Made by a program: the position numbers and the translations under genes
The notes under the pieces: model-generated
Told to the model about the DNA's origin: nothing
Database searches by the model: none
The model's input: the letters and a program-made list of their open reading frames with translations, nothing else
In this document: positions 19,205 through 31,843 of the stretch, one piece after another
How the letters are laid out: every line of letters begins with the position of its first letter
How positions within the stretch are numbered: the stretch's first letter is position 1
Assembly: GCA_934047225.1 (NCBI GenBank)
Contig: OW203983.1
Span: forward strand, 39,118,310 to 39,182,309
From: Ypsolopha sequella
Lineage: Eukaryota > Arthropoda > Insecta > Lepidoptera > Ypsolophidae
Reading direction: 5' to 3'
DNA length: 64,000 nt

Positions 19205-19505
19205 TCCAAATTATGTAATTTCTTTTGTGTATGAATGAGACAACTGTAAAAAATTAGTGTCAGCTGTAAAAAGTTATTACGAATATGGAAATGGATGGCA
19301 TTTAGGACGAACTGTTTATGAAATTTTAATTTTGTTTATCAAACTGGCAATAAAAACAAAATTTAATACGTAGATGTAAAACCTTGAAATCAACTTTCAA
19401 ACAAAAAACAAATAATGGAAATAGCTATTGAATTACAGGAACTATGAACCCATGAATTTGTGAGAAAATTTCGGCAATTTCATACGTAAAGACCTATTAT
19501 AAAGA
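19205..19505 (+). repeat. Interspersed ~300-bp repeat, copy 1 (copy 2 at 47580-47897)
   Basis: The two copies share 'ggaaatggatggcattta', 'acgaactgtttatga', 'aatacgtagatgtaaaacct' and 'gctattgaattacaggaa' in the same order and orientation. No coding potential was seen. The class is unknown. Confidence 0.75.
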
Positions 19506-20039
19506 TTATATTGTACCTATCCATTTTTTTAATGTAATGCTACTTCAACACAACATTCGTGCACATATTTACTATTACATGTTCCACATGATATGTATGT
19601 ATTAACCACTTATTCATTACATTCAGATTGAATCTTGGCTCAATCGATTAAGTGGATTCTGCTGGTTTCATCGATTTTAAATGAATTGTTTCCAACTGGT
19701 TTTTTTCACTTCATGTCACGAAAATAAGCATTAATATTTGTTTAGAAATAATGTCTATGCATATTCTATAATGTGTCAAAATGTCGTCTATGTCAATATG
19801 TGTCAAGATGTAACAAAACTGTAGAATATCACATTAAAATCAAAGTTCACTTTAAAACACACTACTTTTATTTATTTATCCCATCCCAACCCTCGACCAA
19901 AATTAAATTATTTTTGTCGAAGATCCCAACGAATAAATTTTTGACGCTGGTGTTGCTTGGATCGGCCGGGCGGGACAAAAGCAACTTTGGATAATTCCCA
20001 TAGCTTATTTTCTAAAGATTTTTTGTCAGAGAATGTACA

Positions 20040-22457
20040 TACGCCCTCCCTCAGTCCCTCCCTCAAGATTGACTACTATGCTATTTTTGAATCTCTGCTT
20101 GATGAGTTAAGTCCTCTATATGATGACGTCATTGTTCTTGGTGATTTCAATACGTGTCTATTGAAAAACGATCATCGCTCCAAGCAACTTAATTCCATTG
20201 TTTCCTCATTAAATATGAAAATACTTCCTTTGTCCGCAACTCATTATAAGCCCCACTGTGTCCCATCTCTTCTTGATTTAATTATTATCTCTAATCCCCC
20301 AAAAGTAGCCACTCATGGTCAGTTCACATCTCCTTTCTCATATCATGATTTAATTTTCCTTTCGTATAAAGTACGCCCCCCCAAACATAAGGCCAAGTTT
20401 CTTCTTCTGCGGAGTTTCAAAGGGATAGATCTGGAGGCGCTTAGAGCGAAGGCATTGGCCATAGACTGGACTCCTGTTTTATGTTCTCAAACTGTAGATG
20501 CCAAGGTGCATAACTTTAATCAAATACTTATTTCTTTATTTGACAAACACGCACCAATTAAAAGAATTAAAGCTAAGCATCTGCCAGCTCCATGGCTCAT
20601 ACAGAACATACGCGATGCTATGGCGTTGCGAGACAAGGCCAAGCGTAATTATAAAAAATGTCCTAGTGAAATTCATTTTGAAAATTACAAACAGTTGCGC
20701 AATCGCTGTACAAAGATGTGTAGAAACGCAAAGAGGCACCATATTCACAAATCTGTCAATAATTACAGCCCTGCTCAGGTCTGGAAATTCTTAAAAACGC
20801 TCGGAATTGGCAAATCATCCGAAACCCATCCAGGGACTATTGATTTGAATGCACTTAATCAGCATTTTCTAAACCACCTGTCTCCTTAGAAGACAAATTA
20901 AAAAACAAAACTCTCCTAAACCTTCGTAATAAGCCCAAACCCGACTGCGATCATTTTACCTTCTAGACTGTTTCTGAGTGTGACGTTAAGATAGCAATTC
21001 TTTCTATTACTTCAAAGGCTGTGGGTGATGACAAAATTTGCTCTCAAATGCTGCATCTTATACTAGATGAACTTTTACCTGTCCTAGCTGACGTTATCAA
21101 CTGCTCCCTTGTCACCATCTCATTCCCCACAGCCTGGAAAAATGCACATGTCATCCCTCTTCCAAAGACTACAAACCCTTCATCGTTTTCTGAGTATCGT
21201 CCAATTTCCATTCTTCCTATCCTTTCTAAAGTTCTTGAGTCTTTCTTCTTGAGTTCTTGAATCTGGATTTCGCCCAGGGCGTAGCACCGTCACGGCACTT
21301 CTGAAAGTCTCCGATGATATAAGATTAGCTATTGACAATAAGAAACTGACTATACTCACACTATTGGATTTCAGTAGTGCATTTAACTGTGTAGACTTCG
21401 ATGTACTCCTTAGCATTCTTAGCTCTCTTAACGTATCTCCTCTTGTCACATAATGGTTTGATACTTATTTAAGGGGTCGCCTGCAGTGCATACGCTCGGA
21501 CGAGGTTTCCTCGGAATGGTGCCAACTAACTGCTGGCGTACCTCAAGGTGGTGTCCTCCCTCCTCTCCTTTTTTCAATTTTTATAAATTCTGTTTCCAAT
21601 GTTCTTTCTTCGAACTACCATCTTTACGCAGACGATTTACAACTCTACCGCCACTTTGACGTAACTGAGGCAGATATTGCTGTCTCACAAATGAACAGTG
21701 ATCTTTCAAACATTCACAGGTTAATTCCAAAAAATCTCAAGCTATTATTTTGGGTAGCAGATATATGACTAACATTCTCAATCAAACGGTAATTCCACAA
21801 GTAGTTTATAACGATATCCCTATTGCCTACACTAAATCTGCAAAAAATTTGGGTGTCATATTTGATTGTAATCTGACCTGGGCTGCGCATATTAATGAGG
21901 TCAGCAGGAAAGTCTTTGCCACATTTCATTCCCTTAAGCGTCTCCAGAAATTTCTCCCTTTTGAAACTAAAGTTACTCTCGCACAATCTCTACTTTTGCC
22001 GATCATCCACTACGCTGATGTCTGTTTTTTAGATGCCAGTCAGGAGCTGCTTGGTAAACTTGAACGTTTACAAAATCTGGGAATCAGGTTTATCTATGGA
22101 CTAAGAAAATATGATCATGTATCTCAGTACCGTGAACAATTAAAATGGCTTCCCATTAAACAGCTTCAGTATGTTCATATCCTCTGTTGCCTTTTCAACA
22201 TTTTAAAGAGTCCCACTTCTCCTCCATACCTCCGCGATCGTTATGAATATATTTTCCTTAGAGACAAGCAAGTCAGGTCTCAAACAGTCTCACTTTTAAA
22301 AACACCTTCTGATAACACCGGGGCGTATGGAAACTCTTTCACTATTAAGTCCATCAAACTGTGGAACTCCCTTCCTCACACTATCAGGGATAGCCCCTCC
22401 ATTGGTGTATTCAAAAGGAAAATAAAAGAGCACTATCTTCGACAACCTATCGTGTAG
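20040..22457 (+). pseudogene. Broken jockey/CR1-like non-LTR retrotransposon (endonuclease C-part plus RT)
   Basis: A decayed ORF2. The 5' part lacks the start of the APE endonuclease but keeps VIVLGDFNTCLL and the SYHDLIFLSYK block up to a stop at 20889. The reverse transcriptase then appears in pieces: WKNAHVIPLPK with EYRPISILP (21021-21260), a frameshift at about 21260, GFRPGRSTVTALLK and LLDFSSAFN, a stop near 21452, GVPQGGVLPP, YADDLQLY (about 21624), a further break, then the thumb and tail to KLWNSLPHTIRD and the stop at 22457. There is no RNase H domain, which fits the jockey/CR1 side of the non-LTR tree. No poly(A) tail or target-site duplication was seen. At least three disabling lesions make it inactive. 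Confidence 0.88.
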
Positions 22458-22572
22458 GTGTATGTATATATATGATTTATTGTGTATTTATTTACTGAAA
22501 ATATATTGTTATAAGGAAGAATGACAGAGGAACTCATTTTGTATGGCGGAATCTCGTCTCTGTTGTTGGTTT

Positions 22573-22685
22573 GCACTCTAGCGGTTTTACAATAAATTAG
22601 GCCAATCAATCGCAGCGCAGAATCGTGGTATTGTAATGTAATATTATAACATCGGATAAACAATCTAGTAGATACTTATTAAACT
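22573..22685. repeat. Interspersed repeat, copy 2 of the 8198-8310 family
   Basis: It shares the gcagcgcagaatcg and gtaatattataacatcgg blocks with copy 1 in the same orientation. Confidence 0.6.
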
Positions 22686-22987
22686 GTTTTTAATTATGTA
22701 ACTGTTTTTAATTATGATAAAATAAAATAGTACCTATGTTGGCCTAAGTTACTACTAACCCAGTTCTAAACTTTGAAAAGTAGTCACAAAGCAATTGTTG
22801 TTTTAACTGGTTAATTGAAGAAAATAAAGGTTACTTGGTAGATTTTTTAACTAGTTTATTATAGAAAATATTCTAACTCGCTTATAGTACCTCTATATAT
22901 AGACAGACGTTTATATGCATATTGTAAAATAAAGTCAACGGATTGGTATCTTAAAATACATTAAATAAAAATGTCAACAAAGTAATT

Positions 22988-25900
22988 CTATTCAAAACTA
23001 AGCCCAGTGCCGTTCAGATGCTGCTCTGCCCATTGGTCGAATCGACGAGAAAGGTCTTCTGTCATGTAGTTCTTCCAATCACCGATCTCCCCTTTTCTTA
23101 TAAAACGTAGCTGAGTCTGCTCCAAAAAATCTTTGCCGTAGGACCGTTCCAGAATGGTCTCCAAATTCACAGCTTTGTTGGTCTTCATGTTATTGAACGA
23201 TAGGTGCTCGCAAAGTTTTGTGACGTCATCCTCTGTAATAATTTTCCCCAGGAATGTGGCCGTCCTTCTGATGACGGAAGCTAAATCCCGTTTCATCTCT
23301 TCGAACTTTATGAAAAGAAGATTTGGATCGTGACGCCTGTTCCAGAAACCTGGAAAAGGAACGTTAATATTACAACAAGATTTAAAAAACAAAAATGCTG
23401 ACTACGTATTTTGACATGTACAAAAGGTACAGCCAAACATAAAAATGCACATAAAAATCTTCGCCATTTTTCGGCAAAAGTCGTATTTCCGAAGATTTAT
23501 ATTCTGTACTTAACTCTTAAGGACTGTTTTGCAATGAATGAAATTTAGTTTAGACAGGACTAAAACTAAAATTAAAGTCTTTAGAATCGGCTTTATATGT
23601 TTATAAAAATGTATTAATTATCTTAATTAAATAGCTAAAAAGGGTGTGTAACACAGCTCTATATAATTCCACTACAGATAGTAGCACGTCCGGTTGGCTC
23701 ATAGACGAACACAGCCTACAGACTCCTCATAACAGGCGACCGATTTCTGTCGACACATCAGACTGAACCAGCAGATATAATTCGCCACTCCAAAATTATA
23801 TGTTTCGGTAGGCCAAACCAAAATGGCTTCTATATTCATTACGTTAGTCTTCGTCTTCGGGAAAGATAAGTTTGTGGCGCTATACGTAAGATTGGAAGAG
23901 CCAATAGGATTGCAGTATTCCGTTTCGATTGTTGACAGAATTATTTGTACGCAAGATGTTGAACAATGGACGTCTTTCTGGGCTGTATTGTCTATGGGTT
24001 GGGTAAAGGAGTTGTGGGTCATCACGAGTTCACGACCGAAGGAAACTCGTCCGAATGGCCGAGTCACCACTACTCAATTTCTTTTTGTGGTTATCTCGAC
24101 CGCACTTACAAATTAAAATAATAAGTTATAGGATTGGAACCAAAAATATACAGGGTGCTTGGAAATTCGACTTATTCCTTGAAAATAGTTATAGTAGAGA
24201 TGATTTCCAACAAATTGAGCCCTATCAACTAAGGGTCAAAAATGAATAAAGGGTCTCTGAGTTACGGAGGAATTTAAGATATTTTCAAACTTTCTGACTG
24301 GTAACCAAAAAGAAATAATTTAAAAATAACTACTCCTCTCTCGGCACTTTATTAATGATAAATGAGTGACCATTTATAAAAAAAAAAATGCCCTGAATTC
24401 CCATAATCTCAGAAATAAATGATCTTAAGTGGAAAAAAGACCTTGTTTACTTTGTAATTTTCGCAATATCGACGTGTTTTACTTGGAAAAAAAATATCAT
24501 TTTCGACCCCTAGTCGATCAGTTTGATAAAAATAATATAGATAGTAGACTAAGAGTAGACTAATGCTTAGTCTACTATCTATATTATTTTTATGATATTA
24601 GATGATAGTAAATGATAGTAGACTAATAAATGCTTTTGCATTTTTAGGGGTTGTACTAAAAATGCAAAAGCGTTAAGTTCGCTCGATAGAAAAAATTACG
24701 AAGTTACCTCCAAATTTCATATTTTTCGAGTGTTAATTTGTAACTTGAAATTTGTATTAAAAATAAGTGAGCAATAACCCCGTCTAAACATTTTGGAATA
24801 TTTTAATAATTTCATCTAATAGCCGAGTTATTAAATAAAAACGCAGATTTTCGTAAGCGCGTGTTTTTGGTCGTAGTAACAGCCACGGCTGAGAGTGCTT
24901 AATTTAAAACTAAAAGGAAACTAAACGTCATAGAGTTCAGTTCTCATTGATGCAAAATTAAATGCTCAATATGACCTTATACATATACACCCTTATTTGC
25001 ATCAGGTTCCGATTATTTGAACATGTTCTAAAATTATTTGAACATGTTCTAAAAAAAATACTTGAACTTTTAATAAATAAATAAGTTTTCAAAATGCAAG
25101 TGCAATGTTAGGGCTATGATGACAATACAATCAATACAGTTATTTTCGAAAACACGAAAACTAACGAAGATTTTTATGTGTATTATATCTTTAGCAGATC
25201 TTTGTACTTGATATTTTGACATGTCCATTGTCCAGTTAGTACAATATATTATGTGAATCACTAATTACTAAAAGGGCACATGTCCACGAAGGCAAATTGT
25301 TCAGGGGAGACAAAAAACCATTTTCTGATTTTAATAATTAAATTAAACATATATTTCTTCTTTATGCACTTTTATATTGATAATAGAAATATAATTATGT
25401 CAATAAATTTATTAAAATAAATACGCTTTTCTTGTAAATGTGAAAACAAAATCATGGACATGTACCCTTTTTGATGTAAAGAGAGGACATGAGACCTTCT
25501 TGCAGTGAATAGTACATTTCTATGAAAAGTTTTTTGAAAATAAAACTAGATATATTGAGTACTTTTAATGTATTTATTATTATTATAACTTTAAAACATT
25601 TTAAAACTTTAAAATTATTAATTACCAACCCTACCATCTCTTTCGCGAGTACTCTCTTGCCCACCCAGTTGACATGACTTTCACTAGAAACTTTCGTCTT
25701 TCTGATAATATTCCGTTTGTACGTTTTATCGTGTTTAATCCCTTTTTTCCTTTTAGGCCTATTATTGTCCATTATTAAGGTTTTAAAATTTTCAATTAAA
25801 AAAACTGTCTGAGAAAATACGTTACGTGTTTGACTGGTAAGCGAAAATCATACAGCCAGTTGCAGAAAGGGTTTTTAAGTTTAATGAACCTTTAAAGTTG

Positions 25901-28900
25901 ATGCTATCCCTTACATTATTCTTGACAAAGAAAGTGACAGCATTCATTTTAAAGTTTCATTAAACTTAAAAACCCTTTCTGCAACTGGCCGATAGACAAG
26001 TAAAGCGAGGTGTGTGTGGCCATTTCAATAATTTTTCTGCAGAAACGGTACATGTCCGCAACTATGGGCCCTTTTTGCGGCAAACTACTCAAACTGCGTA
26101 TCAATATCTCCAAACCGGTAAGGTGCACAAGTGTCCTTTTTGCTGAAATTATGGATCGTATAGAGATACGTTCAAAAACCAAATAAAACGATTTTGTAAA
26201 ATTGTGTACCAAGTGCCCTTTTTGCATTTAGTGATTCATGTGTACAAACAGTCAAACAAAACGAAACAATTTAAAGGAACATGAGAAACGTATCGATATT
26301 CATGCATCATAATAATCAAAAACCGGCCAAGTATGAGTCGAACTCGAGCACGAAGGGTTCCGTACCATTATCTATAAAAACGGCAAAAAAATCACATTTG
26401 TTGTATGGGAGCCCCCTTAAATATTTATTTTATTCTATTTTTTAGTATTTGTAGTTATAGCGGCAACAGAAATACATCATCTATGAAAATTTCAACTGTC
26501 TAACTATCACGGTCCATGAGATACAGCCTGGTGAGAGACAGACAGACAGACGGACAGGAGTCTTAGTAATAGGGTCCCGTTGGTTACCCTTTGGGTACGG
26601 AACCCTAGAAAAATATGCATGGTTTAAGTTTTTCTCTTCGAAGGAATCAACGAAACGCAATTTGATTAATGCGAGCGACACTGCAATATATGAATTTTTG
26701 TTTCGTGATTTGTATATCATTATGTGTTATCTACTTCTGGTTCGATGGTCACAGACCGGATTACAACCGTTCGCGGGCCGGAGATGGCCCGCGGGTCGTC
26801 GTTTGCCCATTCCTGTGGGTCTACCGCATAATTCTCGTTTTCATCAACATCAACTTGAGATTGAAATTTGACGTGCGTGCGACGACGCCCGCCTAACATG
26901 CCATCTCTTTTGCACGCGTTGAATTTCGCATGCATTTGCTTGAAGTTGATACAAATGAGAATTACGCGGTAGAGCCCCTGGGCGGCTATTCTCGCAACAT
27001 TTTTCACACGCTTTATGTTTCATACGACTTCGTTAATCGCGGGATAAATGCCGTGTGATGATAATACCAATAAGTAAACTCCTTAAAAGACATGTAAAAC
27101 ATGTTAATGAATCCGGACAAAAGGGTTTTATTTTAATAGCTTGATACGTTGCTGCGCAAATAGCCCCTAAAAATCACCCGCCTTTGGCATCCGCAAATTG
27201 TCGCACGTGCCAGAATTGCCGTCCAGGGCAGCTATTCTCGCAACATTTTTCACATGCTTTATGTTTCATACGACTTTGTTACTCGCGTAATAAATGCCGT
27301 TTGATGATAATTCTACGAAGTAAAATTCCTTAAAAGATATGTAAACACATGTTATGAATCCGAACAAAAGGTTTTTATTTTAAAATCTTGTTACATTTCT
27401 GTACAAAGAGCTTCTTAAAATCACCCGCCTTTGTCCCTCGCAAATTGTCGCATGTGCCAGAATTGCCGTCCTGGTCTAAGATGAAAGTAGACGGAAAAGC
27501 TAAGTCTACACTGGATAGTCCGGGAAGTAAAAGTAGCTCTCACTTTCAATCTGCACAATCTTCTTACGTATTTAGGTACGTACAGTGGAGACCGCGTCAT
27601 CGTCAAGTAAGACACATTGGACTTTGTACCTATCTTATATTCTTCTCTGTAGGGGCTAATGTCGTACTGCAAGTCTATAGCTTGATGTGGTCTCCACTGT
27701 ACATGTATATCTTCAAGTGAAAATACTTCCTAGTGTCGTAAGTTCGCATACCTACAAGATTATTAGTTTTGTGAGCTGCATAATACAAAATTATTGTTCT
27801 TTTGGATAAATAATTTGATTAAACACTTCAATAAAAAGAACTACGTCTGAGATGAATAGAAAAGATATCCTGGATCGATAGATAAATTATTTTATTAATT
27901 CACTCAGTAAACAACACAGACCAAATGATTACAAAAAACTATAGACAAAACGAATACAAAAGAAATACAGCGTTTTTCCTTGGGTCAAATTTAGTGTTCA
28001 ATAATATTCCTAGATGGCACTTTCGTATACTTTAGCAACATAATCAAAGACAAAATTTGCACAGATTCCAAACAAACTTAAAAACACTTTGACATGGACA
28101 GCGACATCTAGATGAAAGCTAAGAAATAAGAAAAAAAAAACAACGAGAAAAACGCTCATTATTTCCAAAAAAATGTCGCATGCACTGAATAAATGACTTT
28201 CGCCCAGGCTCAACAAAAATTGCAGGTAAATCAACAACGCTGCTGGTATCCTGCCAGCACTATAAAATATATACAAGATGTTTCATATTCCACATTGTTT
28301 TGTAACTAATGCAGGACTGAAATAATTAAATAAATGCAGGAGAAAAATAAAATAATAATAGCCAAATTATACACATTCTCGTATACAATGTGTAACAGTA
28401 AGGTGTAACCATATTTGAAGAGCTTTTTCAGTCAATTGTATAGAACAACTTTTACTATGGAGCCAAACACGAAATCTCAAAAAAAATCTGCCCTTCCATA
28501 CATTTCGGCCGAGCGGCATCGCATTTTTCTATGAAACATTTGAATTTTTTTTTTTTCGAGATACAGTGTTTGTTCCATAGTAAAAGTTGTTCTATATCAT
28601 TGACTGAATAAGCTCTTCAAATATGGTTACACCTTTCTGTTACACGTTGTATATGATACTTCTCTTATTAATATATTATATTTTACTTTTTTCAGGTTTT
28701 GATTATTTATTAGTATTATTATTATTAAAACAATAAAAAAAAACTAATTTATACCTAACCACCATCATCCAAGAAGAGCAGTGATTAAATAATATCAAAA
28801 GCAACCAATACCATCTGTACAGAAACCTAGTTTTTATTTTTTATTTTTTAGATAATACTCGTAGTTTAAAACTAAAATTTTTTACAAGTGTCACTTTTAC

Positions 28901-31843
28901 TTTTTTACTTTTTCATTATAATACCTAAATTATGTCACTATTTTTTTACATTTTTACATGGGGCCGAAATATATCGAGTTATATATTTTTTTAATTGTTT
29001 TAATAATAATAATAATACTAATAAATTATCTTATTAATGTACGATAAAAATCCTGAGTCGATGCTCTTACCAAGGATATGATTCCAAACGGGACCGAACG
29101 GTGCCCGGTCGCGCATGAAGATGTCACAGAACTCCTCAAAGGTCCCCTTGAGTCCATGCACGAGCGTGCAGTAGTGGTAGTATGATACTACCATGTCCTT
29201 AGGGTTGCGCGATGTGTAGATCACCTGCAAACATAACGTTATAGTATAACATTGATATACACCGATACTTGTTAAGGCGATATGCGAAAAAAATACGGGT
29301 GTTTATTTTCTGTGTATTTCATGAAATACACGGAAAATTATAATCAGTTTCTGGTATATGCATTTTGGCTATATAATCTAGGGATTTGATTTTAAAAAAC
29401 ATGTTTGAATAAACTTTCTTCGATAGAAATAATTGTTGAAATGAGATCTTCTAACACACTTTTTCTCCTCGTTTAACGAGTAGCAGCCATGTACAGAACT
29501 GAAACATATTTTATTAGACGGGTCTTAACAATATCTATGTTTTGATTTTGGGAATTTTGCTAGCTTGTTTAGTTTTTTTAATAAAAATATAAAACCAACT
29601 TGTTTCCCTTTTACCCTGAATCCACCCTTTTCGCACTGCGCGATTTTTCGCTTGAAGTGACAGTGACAGAAATAAAATTCGCATAGCCTCTTAATAGGGT
29701 TCCTATTTTTTTAGAGAACCCCAAATAAGCCATCTTAAAATGAATAGAAGTTAATTTCTCAGCTTAATTTTTGAATACTGCTGTAAAGACAGCGACACCA
29801 TAAAAGCGAAATACCATCAAAATCTCCGATTATACCGTAGCACGCAGCCAGAATTCTCCTTCGCAAGGGGCCTGTTGCTGGAATTCTATAAGATAAAACT
29901 GTTCTGCTAAATTGTAAATGTTATATTTACAGAGCCCCTCAAGCCCCCCCCCCCCCCCCCCTGACTACGTGCCTGACTAGGTCCATAGATTCTACAAAGT
30001 TGGCCAAATACATATTGTAATTCTTACATAATGTAAGCATCCGCTAATATATGTTTTTTTTTTAATTCAGAGACTACAGATCTCCACATCTTTCGCTTCG
30101 TCTACGTTCATTAATAGAGTCATACAAGCTCCTCTATTCTTGAGTGCAGATTGCCTCTACCTTAGGTTTAGCGGAGCCATCCTCGTTCTCGATACCGGTG
30201 GGCAGCAGGTCCCAGGGTAAGTGGCTCCGGATGTATCGAGGGTGCGGCAGCCGATGCTTCACCAGGTCCACCGACGTACCCTTCACTGACTCGTCGTGCC
30301 ATTCCGCGTGCCCGTCCACCATTATGCAGGACAGCTCCACCAGAGGGCAGCGGATCTAAGGGAGGAGCCTTCGTATATTGGTACAGTTCGGGTCATTACA
30401 GAAGGAAGCGCGAATCTTCGATATGAAATGTGTCTGTTCGGGGTTCGGAAATATCTCGGCACCTTAGTATACCCGCAAAAGTAGGTAGAGTCGTGCGGGA
30501 GGGAAATTTCGGGTGCCCAAATATTTCCAACGGTTAGTAACTTTACGCGCGCCTTCTGTTCTGGCCCGATCTCTTCGCGTTTTTGGGTGAGATAAGAACT
30601 ATCACGGGGCAGTGTGGCGTGTTTGGGACTATACGAGTAATGTATGATGTTCAGTCATACAGATGATCTTTACAATTTATTATTACGCACCTGTTGCAAA
30701 GATTTAGCACCTTCGTAATCCAAATCATGTCCGATGAGCCATACCATTTCCTGGGCCCATGTTGAGCCTGTAACAAATTAGTATTGAATTGGATAACCTG
30801 CTGTATGGAACATTAGGAACCTCCCCCTCCAACAAGCGCTTAATGGAGAAGAGGTGGTCATGGTAGTGAATACCACGATATAGTAAGAAAATATTTTTGT
30901 CAACGAAAGCATAAATATTTAATACCTATATTTCACCTAACTAACAAAAATATCAGGCCATATGTTAAAAAAAATGTATTTAGGTCGTAATGTAATGTAA
31001 GTACCTACGGAGTGCGACTCGCACTTTGTCTGTTTTTTTATAGAGCAAGTTGGGGTAGTTTATGTGCGTCTTTAGGAACGCATCTTTTTGAAAGAACAAT
31101 AAACAAAAATACTTTTTTTTTATAGTGAAAAGCGAAAGAGAAGAAAACTATTTTGGCACTTTTTTAAGCTTGAAAATTTCCAAGCGTTAAACATCTCTGC
31201 TAGTAACGGTTGAACTTAAAATTATTTTCAAAAACATTTCCAACGATGACGCTGCTGTTACAATAACTGTCAGAACTAGTTTGGCGGGTACCACCGTGAA
31301 CCGTCAAAACTCTACGATTTACTTATTTAACGTTTAATTTTTAACTTTGAGTTTGCCTCTTATTTTAAAGAAATGTTGGTCGATTTATAATAAGGGTTTT
31401 CCTAAGAAAGTGCACACTCATGGAGGGGTATACTCACGTAGACATTTCCGTTAAAAAAGGTTAGAATAAATACCTGAATCTAAATACTATTAGTTATAAA
31501 TATAATGATGAAAGAATTGATTTATCGTGACAATTACTTAAAGTGTCAAAAAGTAGTAAGGATAGCCAAATCTCAACTTTTATTATAAGTATAGTTGTAC
31601 TATAGACTATCCTTATGATAAGAAGGTACACTTACCCGTCCTGGGATACGAGCACATCCAAACATCCGATTTCAAGACCTGCATATCCAGGATATCCTGT
31701 CCGATAGTCATATAGTCAGCAGGCAGAATCACCTTCCCAGGGTTGATCTCGACCATGCAATCCTTCTTCTCAAACATCTTGTCTAACATATCGCCTGTTT
31801 CGGGATCCAATTTGGAAAACGTCAAATTTGGCTTCGACTTCAT
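22988..31843 (-). CDS. Cytosolic sulfotransferase (SULT1-like), five exons, complete
   Basis: Transfers sulfate from PAPS to a small hydroxylated or amine substrate in the cytosol. Exons on the minus strand: 31843-31636, 30767-30691, 30355-30161, 29224-29071 and 23349-22988. All have GT/AG sites and join in frame to 331 residues, near the usual length for insect SULTs. Signatures: the 5'-phosphosulfate loop YPRTGSTWAQEM spans the first junction; the catalytic-His region is RSHLPWDLLP; the 3'-phosphate site is SRNPKDMVVSYYH; the C-terminal PAPS motif is RKGEIGDWKN. No signal peptide or membrane segment was seen, so it is not a Golgi sulfotransferase. The start is the first ATG of the open frame (MKSKPNLTF). 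A minus-strand AATAAA lies at 22860-22855, about 130 nt after the stop. The last intron (5.7 kb) is repeat-filled. The substrate cannot be told from sequence; luciferin- or SULT1-like names are only by homology. Confidence 0.92.
23553..23592. repeat. Partial copy of the MITE at 46828-46989
   Basis: 'aggactaaaactaaaattaa' followed by a diverged 'agtctttagaatcggct' matches the right arm of the MITE at 46828-46989. Only one end is present. Confidence 0.5.
23700..24075. repeat. Interspersed repeat inside SULT intron 4 (inverted copy at about 33690-33975)
   Basis: The segment carrying 'cctacagactcctcataaca', 'tttgtggcgctatacgtaag' and 'gcaagatgttgaacaatgga' recurs in reverse orientation at 33690-33975 at high identity. 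Open frames on both strands here are repeat artefacts. Diverged relatives (a 'cacaaacttat' core) occur at about 35895 and 36990. Confidence 0.75.
24526..24593. repeat. Perfect 28-bp inverted repeat, 12-nt loop
   Basis: The left arm at 24526-24553 begins ATAAAAATAATATAGATAGT and is exactly inverted at 24566-24593. It lies in SULT intron 4. It could be a foldback element relic or a palindrome-generating replication event. Confidence 0.88.
25855..25989. mobile_element. 135-bp MITE with ~45-bp inverted repeats
   Basis: GCCAGTTGCAGAAAGGGTTT (25855) is mirrored by AAACCCTTTCTGCAACTGGC (ending 25989). The arms continue through 'ttaagtttaatgaa'. It is non-coding and sits in SULT intron 4. Confidence 0.8.
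26322..26610 (+). repeat. Widespread lepidopteran repeat (aaccggccaag … ggaaccct), copy 2
   Basis: It runs from 'aaccggccaagtatgagtcg' through 'tcaactgtctaactatcacg' and a (GACA)n tract to 'gggtacggaaccct'. This is the best-preserved copy in the window. Confidence 0.82.
26820..26973. mobile_element. 154-bp MITE family, copy 2 (inverted)
   Basis: Same length and sequence as the copies at 18340 and 53105 but reversed. One arm carries two extra substitutions. Confidence 0.85.
26980..27474. repeat. Two tandem ~247-bp units
   Basis: Unit 1 (26980-27226) and unit 2 (27227-27474) both run from 'gctattctcgcaacattttt' to 'agaattgccgtcc'. Each contains 'ctttatgtttcatacgact', 'ttaaaaga…atgtaaa' and 'aaatcacccgcctttg' in order. 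Identity by eye is about 85 percent. This looks like a satellite-like duplication abutting MITE copy 2. Confidence 0.8.
27588..27704. mobile_element. MITE with tacagtggagacc termini
   Basis: The left end TACAGTGGAGACCGCGTCAT and the right end CTTGATGTGGTCTCCACTGT form inverted repeats. Related termini bound 48249-48746, and a single end lies at about 53513-53534. The open frames that cross it are artefacts. Confidence 0.65.
28377..28656. mobile_element. Foldback MITE with ~90-bp arms
   Basis: The left arm contains 'aaggtgtaaccatatttgaa' and 'agaacaacttttactatgga', which return inverted in the right arm. The centre holds A-rich and T-rich tracts. The element is about 280 bp in SULT intron 4. 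Confidence 0.8.
29277..29695. repeat. Interspersed ~400-bp repeat, copy 1
   Basis: One end is 'aaggcgatatgcgaaaaaaa' and the other 'gaagtgacagtgacagaaat' with 'cgcatagcctctta'. An inverted copy occupies about 47038-47420, and a diverged partial copy lies at about 36480-36715. Shared internal block: 'agaaataattgttgaaatga'. Located in SULT intron 3. Confidence 0.7.

Noticed and set aside
23699..24116. Overlapping open frames on both strands in the sulfotransferase intron
   Set aside because: They lie in an interspersed repeat whose inverted copy at 33690-33975 does not keep the frames open. No domain seen.
27388..27720. 110-codon plus-strand frame
   Set aside because: It runs across the second 247-bp tandem unit and a MITE; the sister unit does not preserve the frame.
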